Origin: Simmondsia chinensis
Lineage: Eukaryota; Streptophyta; Magnoliopsida; Caryophyllales; Simmondsiaceae
DNA: 64,000 bases
Reading direction: 5' to 3'
NCBI GenBank assembly: GCA_018398585.1
Contig: JAGTTD010000010.1
Coordinates: forward strand, 31,660,638 to 31,724,637
Every line of letters begins with the position of its first letter. Position 1 is the stretch's first letter. The translations under genes were made by a program, and so were the position numbers. The notes under the pieces are model-generated. The model did no database searches, was not told the DNA's origin, and saw nothing but the letters and a program-made list of their open reading frames with translations. Of the stretch, positions 54,360-64,000 are shown one piece after another.

Positions 54360-57300
54360 CAGGCCAGATCCAAAGATAAGTGGATCATGGATTCATGTTG
54401 TTCTTATCATGTTTGCCCTAATAGAGACTGGTTCACCACATACAAGTCAATTCAGGGTGGAGTAGTCTTGATGGGCAATGATGCCGCTTGTAAGGTTATG
54501 GGTATATGAACAATCAGAGTTAAGATGTTCGATGGTACTATTAGGACACTTAACGATGTGCGAAGTGTTCCATACTTAAAAAAGAACCTTATCTCTTTAG
54601 GTACTCTTGAGTCACATGGGTACAAGTACACAGCTGAAGGTGGAGCTATCAGGGTCAATAAGGGTGAATTGATTGTGATGAAGGGTAGAAAGCTAGGAAC
54701 CTTGTATGAGCTTGTAGGTTCTACCGTGATAGGGGTAGTGGCTGTTTCTACATCATCTATGTCAGAATCAGATATTACCAAGATGTGGCACATGAGATTA
54801 GATTATATGGGTGATAAGGGTCTGACAAAGCTAAACGAGAGGGGTTTATTGTGTGGTCAGTCTACAGGGCCGATGCAGCTCTGTGAGCATTGCATCTATA
54901 GGAAGCAGAAGAAATTTAGCTTCAAGCAGGCAGTGCATCAGACTAAGGGAATGTCAGATTATGTTCATTCAGATTTGTGGAGACTGTCCAGAGTTGCTTC
55001 CAAAGGAGGTTCCAGGTATCTTCTAACATTCACTAATGATTATTCAAGAAAGGTTAGGGTCCATTTTCTTAAGCAGAAAAACGAAATTAATGAAGTCTTC
55101 AAGAAGTGGAAGGCGCTGCTTGAAAAACAGGCAGGGAAGCAGGTAAAGAGGTTTAGGACTGATAATTGTCTTGAATTTGTTGAGGGTGATTTCATCAAAT
55201 TCTGTGAGCCTCAAGGCATTGTCAGACACAGGACTTGTACAGGTCAACCTCAACAGAACGGAGTGGCAAAAAGACTGAATAGGACGTTACTGGAGAAGGC
55301 TCAGTGTATGCTATCTAATGCAGGTTTAGGGAGAGAATGGTGGCAGAGGCAGTTAACATGGCATGTTACTTAGTGAACCGATCACCTCATTCATCAGTTC
55401 AGTTGAAAAATCCAAAAGAGGTATGGTCCGGATCTCCTGCTGATTACTCTTATTTAAGAATTTTCGGTCGTCCTGCTTATGCTTATGTGAATGATGGGAA
55501 GCCAAAGCCCAGAGCCAAGAAGTGTACCTTTCTTGGTTATACGTCAGGTGTGAAGGGATTTCATTTATGGGATCCAAAATCTCATAAATTTCTAACTAGT
55601 AGGGATGTTACATTTGATGAGTCTGCCCTGCTATATCCGTCACACACAACCTCCTTAGTTCCTGATTCGGGTTAGGCACAGAAGCCTGATGATAGTCAGA
55701 TACAGTTAGATAGTTCAGATCAGTAACAGGTAGTTCAGATTGAGAGTATACAGGCACCTCTAGTACAGGTTTCTGATGAGAATGATGAAACAGAAACAGG
55801 TCAGCAAGTCGGACAGTATACTATTGCTGGTGGAAGGCAGAAAAGACAGATTAGGCCACCACAGAGATATGGGTATGAGGAAATGATAGCCTATGCCCTT
55901 ACTACAGCTGAGACAGCGGAAGATCGTGAACCATCTACATATTCAGGGACTGTATCTAGATCTGACTCGGAGAAGTGGCTAATGGCCATGCATGAAGAAA
56001 TGGAGTCATTACAGAAGAACCAGACTTGGCAGCTAGTCAAGCGTCAAACAAGAAAGAGAATTATAGGATGCAAATGGTTCTTCAAACGAAAAGAAGGTAT
56101 TCCTGGAGTGGAAGATGTAAGGTACAAGGCTTTATTAGTAGCTAAAGGCTATAGTCAAGTACATGGTGTTGATTTTCACGATATTTTCTCACCTGTTGTT
56201 AGGCATAGTTCCATACGAGCGGTACGTGCCTTAGTAGCTATGCATGATTTAGAGCTTGAGCAGTTAGAAGTGAAAACTGCACTTTTGCATGGTGCACTAG
56301 AGGAGAGTATTTACATGCATCATCCTGAAGGCTTCGTTGTTGAGGGTAAGGAAAACCATGTTTATCTGTTGAAAAGATCTCTACATGGTTTAAGACAATC
56401 ACCTAGGCAGTCGTACAAAAGGTTTGATTAGTTTATGACTAGCAATGGGTTCTTCAGAAGTAAATATGACAGTTGTATATACTTTAGGAAGACAGACTCG
56501 GGTTCATTCATTTATCTTCTTGCAGCTAAGGACATGACTGATGTTAATAGTTTGAAAACAATGTTGAATAGCGAGTTTGAGATGAAGGATTTGGGACCAG
56601 CCAAGAAGATACCCGGTATGGAAATCTGTAGGGACCGAAAAGCAGGAAAGTTATACTTGTCTCAAGAGAAGTGTATTGAGAAGGTTCTGGATCGATTTCA
56701 TATGAAGTATACTAAGCCTGTTAGCACTCCGATGGCAGCTCATTTAAGGCTTTCAGCATTGGATTCGCCTCAGACAGAGGAGGATGTCAAGTACATGTCA
56801 CAAGTCCCTTACTCTAGTGCAGTTGGTAGTATTGGTATTTGGCGAATCCAGGAAAAGAACATTGACATGCTGTTAAATGGATTCTCAGGTACTAACGTGG
56901 TACTTCTGATGTTTGTTTGGAGTTTGGGAGAAGTAAATGTTGTTCAGTTGGGTATGTTGACTCAAACTACGGGGGAGACCTGGATAAGAGGAAGTCTACT
57001 TCTAGTTATGTGTTATGTTTGGGTGACAGTGCTATCAGTTGAAGAGCATGTCTGCAGTCAGTTACCGCATAATCAACTACAGAGACCGAATATATGGCAG
57101 TGACAGAAGCATTCAAGGAAGCTGTTTGGTTGAGAGGTTTAACTAGTGAACTCAGTGTTGATCAGGGCACAGTTGGGGTCTATTGTGATAGCCAGTCTGC
57201 AATTTACCTAGCTAAAGATCAGATGATGCATCATGACAGAACGAAGCACATCGATGTCAAGCATCATTTTATTCGAGATCTGATAGATGAACGCAAGGTG

Positions 57301-57417
57301 AAGTTGAAGAAGATTGGCACTGAAGATAATCCAGCAGACATGTTCACTAAAGTTCTACCCGGCAGGACATCCGAGCATTGCTCGAACTTGGTTGGGCTCT
57401 CAATTTCTATTTGTTAA
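54360..57417 (+). pseudogene. Broken protease-integrase-RT-RNase H of element G
   Basis: Protease: [17 protein letters not shown] (about 54382), active site DSC instead of DSG. TGA near 54507. GAG-pre-integrase and integrase (54525-55373): HSDLW and RFRTDN keep two Asp, but the catalytic Glu is Lys (NGVAKRLNRT). Frame changes near 55340, 55675 and 55725. RT (55883-56431): IIGCKWFFKRK, LVAKGYSQVHG, LEQLEVKTALLHG, LHGLRQSPRQ, TAG at 56429. Where YVDD is expected the protein runs directly from FIYLL to AAKDMTDVN, so the catalytic loop is missing. RNase H: 57094-57417 with YCDSQSAIYLAKD and NPADMFTKVLPG. Confidence 0.82.
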
Positions 57418-57492
57418 CCCCGATTGTGGGGTGTTAATGGAGAACGTGGAAGTGTTTTATTTTGGTGTTAAATTTGAGTCAAGGTAGAGATT

Positions 57493-57954
57493 TGTTAGGA
57501 ATATGCCTCAAATTTAGTGATTTGCTATTAATGTTGTTGCCATGAGCTAGCCGATCGATCTGGTGTTCCACCGATCGATTGAGCGAGCGTGCTGGAGAGA
57601 AGAGTAGGAAAGCAGCAGTAGTGGGGCCAATCGATTGGGAGTCTAATTTTCCACGCGGGTATATATATGAGCCTAGGGTTCACATATACAGTATCTAATC
57701 TAAGGTGAGCGCAGCCGCAGCCGCCAACCTTGAGAGAGAGAGAGAAAAGTGAATTGTAATTCTTCTATTCTCAAATCAATAAAAGTCTCCATCTCTGCCC
57801 ATAGTTTTCTCCCCTCTCGATTGAAGAGGGGTTTCCACATAAATTATTGTGTTCTTGTTTTTGTTGTCTTTTAACGGTATTTATTTCTCATTTGGTCGTA
57901 ATATTTGATTCAAATTAAGTACTTGTGATTCCGCACTTCTGCACAGACTAAACA
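57493..57954 (+). repeat. Element G 3' LTR
   Basis: About 462 bp, TGTTAGGAAT to ACTAAACA, after a weak PPT (AAGGTAGAGAT). It has a TATATATATG box near 57660 and an AATAAA signal at about 57778, consistent with promoter and polyadenylation signals of an LTR. Limits rest on TG/CA ends only. Confidence 0.65.
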
Positions 57955-58355
57955 TGCATTTGATTTGTCACGTACATATTTGTCATGGGTCTATTTAATG
58001 TTATTTTCTGTTTAATAGTAATTAGTTTATGAAAGTTAATGTTAAGTTTTATAAATGATTTTTTTTTATATTTAATTTTTTTAACCCTTTTTTTTTTTAT
58101 TTAGATTAGGAAGAAAACTGAAAAAAAAAAATCATTATTAAATACGTATTCTATTTTCTGAAAACTTTGAAAACTACACATTAAAAAACATTACAGCAGT
58201 CAGCCACTAACAAAATAGCCCGGCTGGAGTAAGGTTTTCCACCAATCAATTTGCATGCGTTTCATAAGAAACGTCAAAATTTACAATCTACCCGACAAGG
58301 TTATTGTCGGTTTAAAATTATTACTATCGGCAACTTTATAAAAATTTATGATTAA
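57955..58355. other. AT-rich intergenic DNA
   Basis: No gene; T- and A-runs. Confidence 0.6.
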
Positions 58356-58372
58356 TATTCACTATAAGTCAC

Positions 58373-58590
58373 TGGATTCCATTAGAATTTTAAAATTAAG
58401 CGTGCTTGGACGAGAGCAGTACCAGGATGGGTGACCTCCTGGAAAGCCCTGACCTTCAGGTGGGGGCACTCGAAAACAGCCTCTCTTCAAAGATAATACC
58501 CTAAAGGGGGAAGGCTGCGTACATCCGTCCCTCCCCTCCAAGACCCTGCTTAGGCTGGAGCCCTTGGGACACTGGAGTATGTTGTTTTTT
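58373..58590 (+). mobile_element. SINE with 5S rRNA-derived head
   Basis: 218 bp flanked by a perfect 17-bp target duplication TATTCACTATAAGTCAC (58356-58372, 58591-58607). The first part matches plant 5S rRNA from within its 5' third onward: a degraded GGATCCCATCAGAAC, then the Pol III internal promoter, i.e. box A (58396-58409, TTAAGCGTGCTTGG), intermediate element and box C (58424-58442, GGATGGGTGACCTCCTGG). From about 58470 the body is that of a plant SINE (AACAGCCTCT, AAGGCTGCGTACATCC, CCTGCTTAGGCTGGAGCC) ending GTTGTTTTTT. It is not a functional 5S gene. Confidence 0.85.
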
Positions 58591-58689
58591 TATTCACTAT
58601 AAGTCACATCATTACTTTGATAATAATATTTTTTTTGCTCTTAACATTAACATCATCCTAAATTTAACTCTTTTCCATATAGAATTATA

Positions 58690-59640
58690 ATTTTACAAGG
58701 GTCACCGTTGAAATTAAAATTAAAATTTTATTATTTAATTTTATAGAATTAAATTTTAACTAAAATCATACATTTCAATTCTCTAAAATAGCAAAAAGAA
58801 TTGTAATTTCACATTATACTCACTAACCTGAAATTCAAAATGATTCAACTTGATTAAATTAAATCTAAGATAGTATGAAACAGAAGATTCTAAACACCTT
58901 AAATTTGACCTGAACCTAAAAAACAACCCAACTTAAGGACTTGAACCTAAAAAGACTTGATTCAACTTAAATACAACTTGATTTGAGTCAAAGTCCTAAG
59001 TAAGCCTAATTCGGCTAACCTAAACCTCAAGATGATTCAAATCCTCAAATGAACCTACTCGACGTGAATATGACCAAACCAAGCTGACCTGAAACTCAAA
59101 GAGACTCGACCTAATTAACCCAAAACTTATGATGAGTTAAGCCTAAAAATGACCTGATCTACCTCAGTCTGGGCCTGATTGGAACTGACTCGAGATAACC
59201 TAGATTTGAAATGACCCAACCTAGTTGACATAAAACTAAGGTGAGACATGCTCGAAGGGAATTGAATCAACTCAAACTCAAACCCCTGCTAGTTTAATCC
59301 TTGAAATGACTCAAATTAATTAATTCAAAATATAAGAGTAATGGAAAACAAAATGATCCAACTCTATTCAAAGTCCACCAAATTCACTCAAAATCCAAAG
59401 TAAATTGAATTTGAGGAGATCCGACTTGATAGAAACTCTACCTTAGCTGACCCAAAACTTTAAAGGCTCCAACCTAGTTGACGTAAAGCCCATAATGACT
59501 CAAATTGCCATAAAATTACAATTTTGACCTTTAATTTCAATCATTAACTAAATAATAAAATTTTAATTTGATTATAATTTTAACTATTTCAAAATTATAA
59601 TTAAAATTGTAATTCCTCAATTAAAATTTTAGCCTAAATG
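58690..59640. repeat. Inverted-repeat-bounded block of degenerate tandem repeats
   Basis: AT-rich arms (58710-58770 and 59540-59600) are inverse complements around AAATAATAAAATTTTAATT. Between them (58830-59510) lies a strongly degenerate tandem repeat of roughly 30-35 bp with the theme GACCCAACCTAGTTGACCTAAA. No gene. Confidence 0.55.
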
Positions 59641-60071
59641 AATTACATAGTCAAAATCACAACTCAACATCAAAGTCAACATCACCCTCACCCAAGGGAA
59701 AGTATAATGTAGCAATCCCACCCCTATTCACCTATGCTAGTATTATAGGAAAGGAAACAAATTAGAGAAAATTTGTTTTAGGTAAGATTAGGTTATGAAA
59801 TTGACTTTGAGGCATGGAGCAAATAGTTTTCTTTTAAATTTATTTTGTCTCTTATGAAATAATTTTAAGGAAACAATGAAAAATAATGTCCATATAGTAT
59901 CATAGGCCACTGAACATATGTTGAAGAAAATTTTGTTTTTTTTGTTTTTTTGAGTATTAGTGTCTTGAGAACGATAGGAATTCTCACTATACTTCTCTTG
60001 AGAATGATAAGAATTCTCAATGTACTTATTTTAAGAATATTAGGGGCATATTTGTAGCCATTCATTAAGTA
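59641..60071. other. Intergenic DNA without gene
   Basis: AT-rich; a short repeated TCTTGAGAA(C/T)GATA(G/A)GAATTCTCA motif near 59962 and 59997. Confidence 0.55.
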
Positions 60072-61034
60072 TCTTGAAAAATGGACAACTTAGTCACCAA
60101 ACTCAAAATTTGGAAGATTTAGTCATTCAACTCTTAAAAAGTGTTCTATTTAGTCACCCAAATTATTTAAAATTAGACAAGTTAGACACCCAGCTCAAAT
60201 TTTAGGAGATTTGATTACCAAACTCCTACTGAAACTCTCATTTAGTTACCCAAGTGATGTGAAATGGATAAAATTCCTGATTCAAATAAAAAATAAATTT
60301 AATCATATTTTTTGAATTATTTATTTCATTTTTCTCTAATTTTGTAACTTTATTAAAATTTATCCATTATTTCTTTTTTCAAATAATCATTCATCTTTTA
60401 TCTTTTAAACTAATTAGCCCTTATTTGATCATTAATATTGGGTAAAAGTTAAAAATTAAGTAATTAATTTTATCATAAAATAAAATATAATATATTTTAA
60501 TCAAAAAATAAAAATAATTTACATATGCTTAAGTTTGATGCTCAATTTAAAATATTTTTTTTATTTTATCACTTGGGTATAAACTTTATCATTTCAAAAT
60601 TATATAAGTCATTAAATTGTTTAGAAGTGTTAAATTTGTTCTTTTTATATTTGAGCGATGAATCTTGTCATTTTAAAATCACATAAGCAATTAAAATAGA
60701 TTTTCAAAGTTGGATGATAGGGTTCTTCGAAATTTGTTTTAAATGGCCAACTTGTCCATTTTAAACTACTTGGATGACTAAAGGAATTTTTATTAGAAGT
60801 TAGGAATTCAAAATATATTTTTAAATGAACAATTTGTCAATTTTAAATCATTTGGTTGACTAAATAAGATTTTCATTAGGAATTGAGTAACCAAATCTTC
60901 TAAAATTTGCGTTGGGTGACTAACTTGTCCAATTTCAAATGACTTGGGTGACTAAATGGACTATTTTTTAAGAGTTGGGTGACTAACTTTTTCAAATTTT
61001 GAGTTGAATGACTAAGTTACCCATTTTTTATCAC
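60072..61034. mobile_element. Foldback-like element with long terminal inverted repeats
   Basis: The left arm (from GAAAAATGGACAACTTAGTCA, about 60074-60240) and the right arm (about 60810-61034) are inverse complements over roughly 200 bp with themes TTAGTCACCCAA and GGACAAGTTAG. The centre is AT-rich and non-coding. Long-TIR structure recalls Mutator-like or foldback elements; no target duplication was established. Confidence 0.7.
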
Positions 61035-61114
61035 TTTGGTGACCAAAATGGGGCTTTTGTCTCTGGAACGGATACCTTGGTTGTTAACGTCCCTTAAGAA
61101 CAGGCACGTTTTAA

Positions 61115-61833
61115 TGTTAGAACAAATTTGCGAAATACTTGCAAAATACTTGCAATCGGGTAACCACGAGATCTTAGGTGTTGAGGCTGTGTAATCACTT
61201 TCCTTAAGGTTTATTTCGGTATACGAAATATCCTCGGGGATATAATAACAACCAAAAATGAAGCGAGGATGTGTGAAGGGAGAGATAGATCGAGATATGA
61301 AGAGATTGGTGTTTGTTATTCAAGAACGCAACACAAAAACACTTGAATACAAAGATCCTTTTAATCTTACTTTTCCCTTGTGTTTTTCATCCAGTCATAT
61401 TCATCATAAAAGTGTGGAGCATATATATGTATTCATGAAAAGAGACGTCCCAAAATGAAAAGCCACAAGTGGCACAACGAACCAGGAAAAAACCGCACAG
61501 ACAAACCGTCAAAACAGACCTATGTGTCGACACACAGATCGACACACAGTCGTACTGTAGATCTGTGTGTTGACACACACTTCCTATGTGTCGATACACA
61601 GAGTTCCTCCATGCGCTTCTGTAAAGGGCTATGTGTCGACACACAGCTGTTTCCTCATCATTCTGTTGGATTGTGTGTCGACACGCATGGCCCATGTGTC
61701 GACACACACCCCTAAAAAGCTCTAAACATTCAAAACAAGTATCGAGACAATCTCAAATACATTTTATACATACATAAACAACATTTAACATATTTACGTA
61801 TTATTCAACACATATTTTGAAAATACATCAACA
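61115..61833 (-). repeat. Element H 3' LTR
   Basis: 719 bp, on the element strand TGTTGATG...CTAACA. Limits are set by TG/CA ends and the adjacent PPT. It carries the palindrome array at 61523-61706 in its U3-side third. Confidence 0.75.
61523..61706. promoter_or_regulatory. Array of six near-palindromes TGTGTCGACACA in the U3 of element H
   Basis: Copies at 61523-61534, 61566-61577 (one change), 61587-61598 (one change), 61632-61643, 61674-61685 (one change) and 61695-61706, plus a half site near 61540. The distances 43, 21, 45, 42 and 21 bp are near multiples of 21, about two helical turns. Placement upstream in the LTR suggests protein-binding or enhancer sites; no binding factor is claimed. 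Confidence 0.75.
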
Positions 61834-61848
61834 ATCCCCTACCATTTT
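61834..61848 (-). other. Polypurine tract of element H
   Basis: AAAATGGTAGGGGAT on the element strand, directly before the LTR. Confidence 0.8.
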
Positions 61849-62372
61849 CGAAATACAACCAATCTCAAAATGCATCAACAAGGGTGTCTCACGATTGAAC
61901 CCCCAGTTAGTGAAAATATCATACAGTTAATCGGATCGAAAATGGTAGACCAAGCTTTGAACCATACAACCCATTTGACTAACCAACTATCTAATCACGC
62001 ACAAGGTGTACTCCCCGCACACACCATACAACTACCAAATCGACACATTTGTGGCCTTGTGTCCTGTACCCTTCGTGAGTGTTTCAGGGCCAAATCCTTA
62101 GTCAAAAATCACCCATCTGAAGCGGCCAAACTTCAATACACACTAAGGTTGACATCATTGATCATGTCCCTGCGACACGACATTCAATAAGTTCTAAAAC
62201 CGGGTCCATTAAGAGCTCTTGCTCATCCTTTTAGAATCTCTTTACGCAGGTATCAAGCACTTCACACTCAGGATGGAAAAATTCTCATTTAGTGCTTCTA
62301 GTCACACAGATGACAATCTCTCTCATTGAACCCGAGACCTAGCATCATACTAGGCATCGAGTTGAGGGCCTA
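61849..62372 (-). other. Non-coding spacer of element H
   Basis: Sequence between the end of pol and the PPT; no gene seen. Confidence 0.6.
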
Positions 62373-64000
62373 TCATGGGTGACTAAATATGACAGGTTTA
62401 AACCCCATTCCTTCACTTGTTCTCAGAACCAAGTCTCTAGCCAGGCCTTTAGTGAATGGATCCGCTAGATTCTGACTCGTTCTCACGAAATCCACTGTGA
62501 TAACACCTTCTCGAATAAGGTGTCTCACTATACTAGGTCTTACATCAATGTGTCTGGACTGCCCGTTATACACCTCTCTATACGCTCTAGAAAGCGTAGC
62601 CTAACTATTATAGTGGATAGAAATTGGTGAGATCGGCTTCGGCCACAACGGTATCTCATACAAGAGATCCTTTAACTACTCAGCTCCTTTAGCCGCAGAA
62701 GCGAGAGCTATAAACTCCGCCACCATTGTAGAATCAGATATGCAAGTTTATTTCTTGGAACCCCAAGAAACCGGACCCCCACCAATTAGGAATACCCATC
62801 CACTCGTGGATGCATGATCCTCCACGTCGGAGGTCCAACTTGCATCAGAGTACCCCTTCAAAATAGGAGGATACGCTACATAAGAGAAACCATAGTTCAT
62901 AGTCTTCTTTAGGTACTTTAAGTACCCAGTGCACCGCATCCCAGTGTATCTTACTCGAATTGCTGGTATATCTACTCAACTTTCTAACAGCAAAGGTGAT
63001 ATCAGGCCTTGTGCTTGTCATGGCATACATAAGACAGCCAATGGCTCGTGCATACTCCAGTTGTGCCACTGGAGCACCACCATTCGATATTAATTTCACA
63101 CTAGGATCCACTGGAATGGATGTCGGTGCACAATCAAAGAAATGGAACTTTTTCAACACATTTTCGATGTAGCGCGATTGCGTCAAGGAAATAGTATCAC
63201 CATTTCTTACAATCCTTATACCAAGGATTACTTCTGCCTCACCCATGTCTTTCATAGCAAAGTTTTTAGAGAGAAACCTTTTGGATCTCTCTACTTGTTC
63301 CATATCAGTACCGAATATCAGCATGTCATCGACATACAAACATATAATGACCCCTTTGCCATTATCAAACTTGCTATAGACACATTTATCCGATTTGTAT
63401 ATAACGAATCAGTTGTTGAGAACAACTTGATCAAACTTCTAGTGCTATTGCTTTAGGGCTTGCTTTAGCCCATACAGAGAGCGTATGAATTTACATACTT
63501 TTCTCTCTTGGCCCGAAACAACAAAAACTTCTGGTTGTTCCATATACACTTCCTTCTTTAGCTCACCATACAGGAATGCCATTTTGACATCCATTTGGTG
63601 TATCACTAGTTTATAAATAGAGGCGAGAGCAATCAATACCCTTATCATCGATATTCTTGCCACCAGGGCATACGTGTCAAAGTAGTCCAACCCATGCTTT
63701 TGGGTGAACCCTTTAGCCACCAATCGGGCCTTATACTTGTCTATTGTTCCATCGACTTTCATCTCCTTTTTGAAGATCCATTTGCACCCGATAGGCTTAC
63801 TACCTTGTGGAAGATCTCCCAATATCCAGGTATTATTCCCAATGATGGAATTCATCTCATTATTCACTGCCTCTCTCCAGAAGGAGTCATCATGAGACCT
63901 CATTGCCTCATTAAATGTCATGGGATTAGCTTCCATGACACAACAATATGGAGCCACTTGGTCCACTTCGTTCCTTGAACCTTCTACCAAAAATGTATAG
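62373..64000 (-). pseudogene. RT and RNase H of element H (broken, runs off the window)
   Basis: RT N-terminal half (63445-63990): FWREAVNNEMNSI, CKWIFKKEMKVDGT, KARLVAKGFTQK, HQMDVKMAFLYGE, SLYGLKQALKQ. A stop and frame shift near 63445 separate it from the catalytic half (62845-63339), which has an intact YVDDMLIFG and YARAIGCLMYAMTSTRPDI. RNase H: GYSDASWTSDVEDHASTSG (62748-62880), a stop near 62748, a decayed ETTIVAEF-type stretch, and the end SRHIDVRPSIVRHLI, NLADPFTKGLAR (62373-62573). It is less decayed than E, F and G. Confidence 0.85.

Larger units (their letters stand above)
53851..57954 (+). mobile_element. Element G: decayed Ty1/copia retrotransposon, 5' end missing
   Basis: It begins in the middle of gag at about 53852, directly at the truncated gag of element F, and runs through protease, integrase, RT and RNase H to a 3' LTR. 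No 5' LTR or PBS. Confidence 0.82.
61115..64000 (-). mobile_element. Element H: Ty1/copia retrotransposon, 3' half (continues past window)
   Basis: 3' LTR 61115-61833, PPT, a spacer, then RNase H and RT on the - strand. Integrase, protease, gag and the 5' LTR would lie beyond position 64000. Confidence 0.85.

Noticed and set aside
58396..58445. A 5S rRNA gene
   Set aside because: Only part of 5S is present, with many changes, inside a SINE with target duplication.
61455..61715. Cys/Thr/His repeat frames around the palindromes on both strands
   Set aside because: Translations of the TGTGTCGACACA array in an LTR, present in several frames.

Overview
The window is a plant (angiosperm) nuclear heterochromatin-type segment made almost entirely of nested and decayed transposable elements. 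I recognise no convincing host gene. The evidence for a plant is the set of families: Ty3/gypsy chromoviruses with initiator-Met-type primer sites, Ty1/copia elements, a TRIM, a large non-coding LTR derivative, hAT-like and PIF/Harbinger-like miniature elements, SINEs and a LINE tail. The species cannot be named from sequence alone.

Layout, left to right. 1-12,229: two related non-autonomous gag-protease LTR elements (A on +, B on -) in tail-to-tail inverted orientation, 17 bp apart. B keeps an open 811-residue gag-protease frame; A is broken. 12,230-13,786: AT-rich sequence, probably an old LTR remnant. 13,787-17,969: decayed chromovirus C (-) with near-matching target duplications, an internal deletion that removed RNase H, and a duplicated chromodomain segment. 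18,024-18,355: Harbinger-like MITE. 18,768-19,551: TRIM. 19,939-20,667: hAT-like element 1. 21,134-39,175: an 18-kb large LTR derivative (L, sense strand -) with about 780-bp LTRs, its own PBS and PPT, and no recognisable gag or pol. Its interior consists of tandem arrays (149-bp, 78-bp, 20-bp and 491-bp units) and many small hairpins. It was invaded by chromovirus D (28,158-33,907, -) and hAT-like element 2 (34,021-35,055).

39,176-42,280: AT-rich DNA with hAT-like element 3 (40,328-41,868), itself carrying a SINE with a 16-bp target duplication. 42,281-47,985: copia element E (+), whose 3' LTR carries a truncated LINE with an RNase H-like domain. 48,844-57,954: two copia elements, F (-) and G (+), each truncated inside gag and joined head to head. 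58,373-58,590: a SINE whose head is derived from 5S rRNA, with a perfect 17-bp target duplication. 58,690-59,640 and 60,072-61,034: inverted-repeat (foldback-like) elements. 61,115-64,000: 3' half of copia element H (-), whose LTR contains six near-copies of a 12-bp palindrome at spacings close to multiples of 21 bp.

There is no operon-like logic. The relations are parasitic: gag-only and coding-free elements (A, B, TRIM, L) would need enzymes supplied by autonomous relatives; the hAT-like and MITE elements need transposase in trans; the SINEs need LINE reverse transcriptase. The parts most worth following up are the hairpin-bearing 78-bp array with apparent compensatory stem changes inside L, the 5S-headed SINE, the phased palindrome array in the LTR of H, and the inverted A/B pair with one intact gag-protease frame. 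Coordinates of element ends come from reading termini and target duplications by eye; divergence figures are hand counts.
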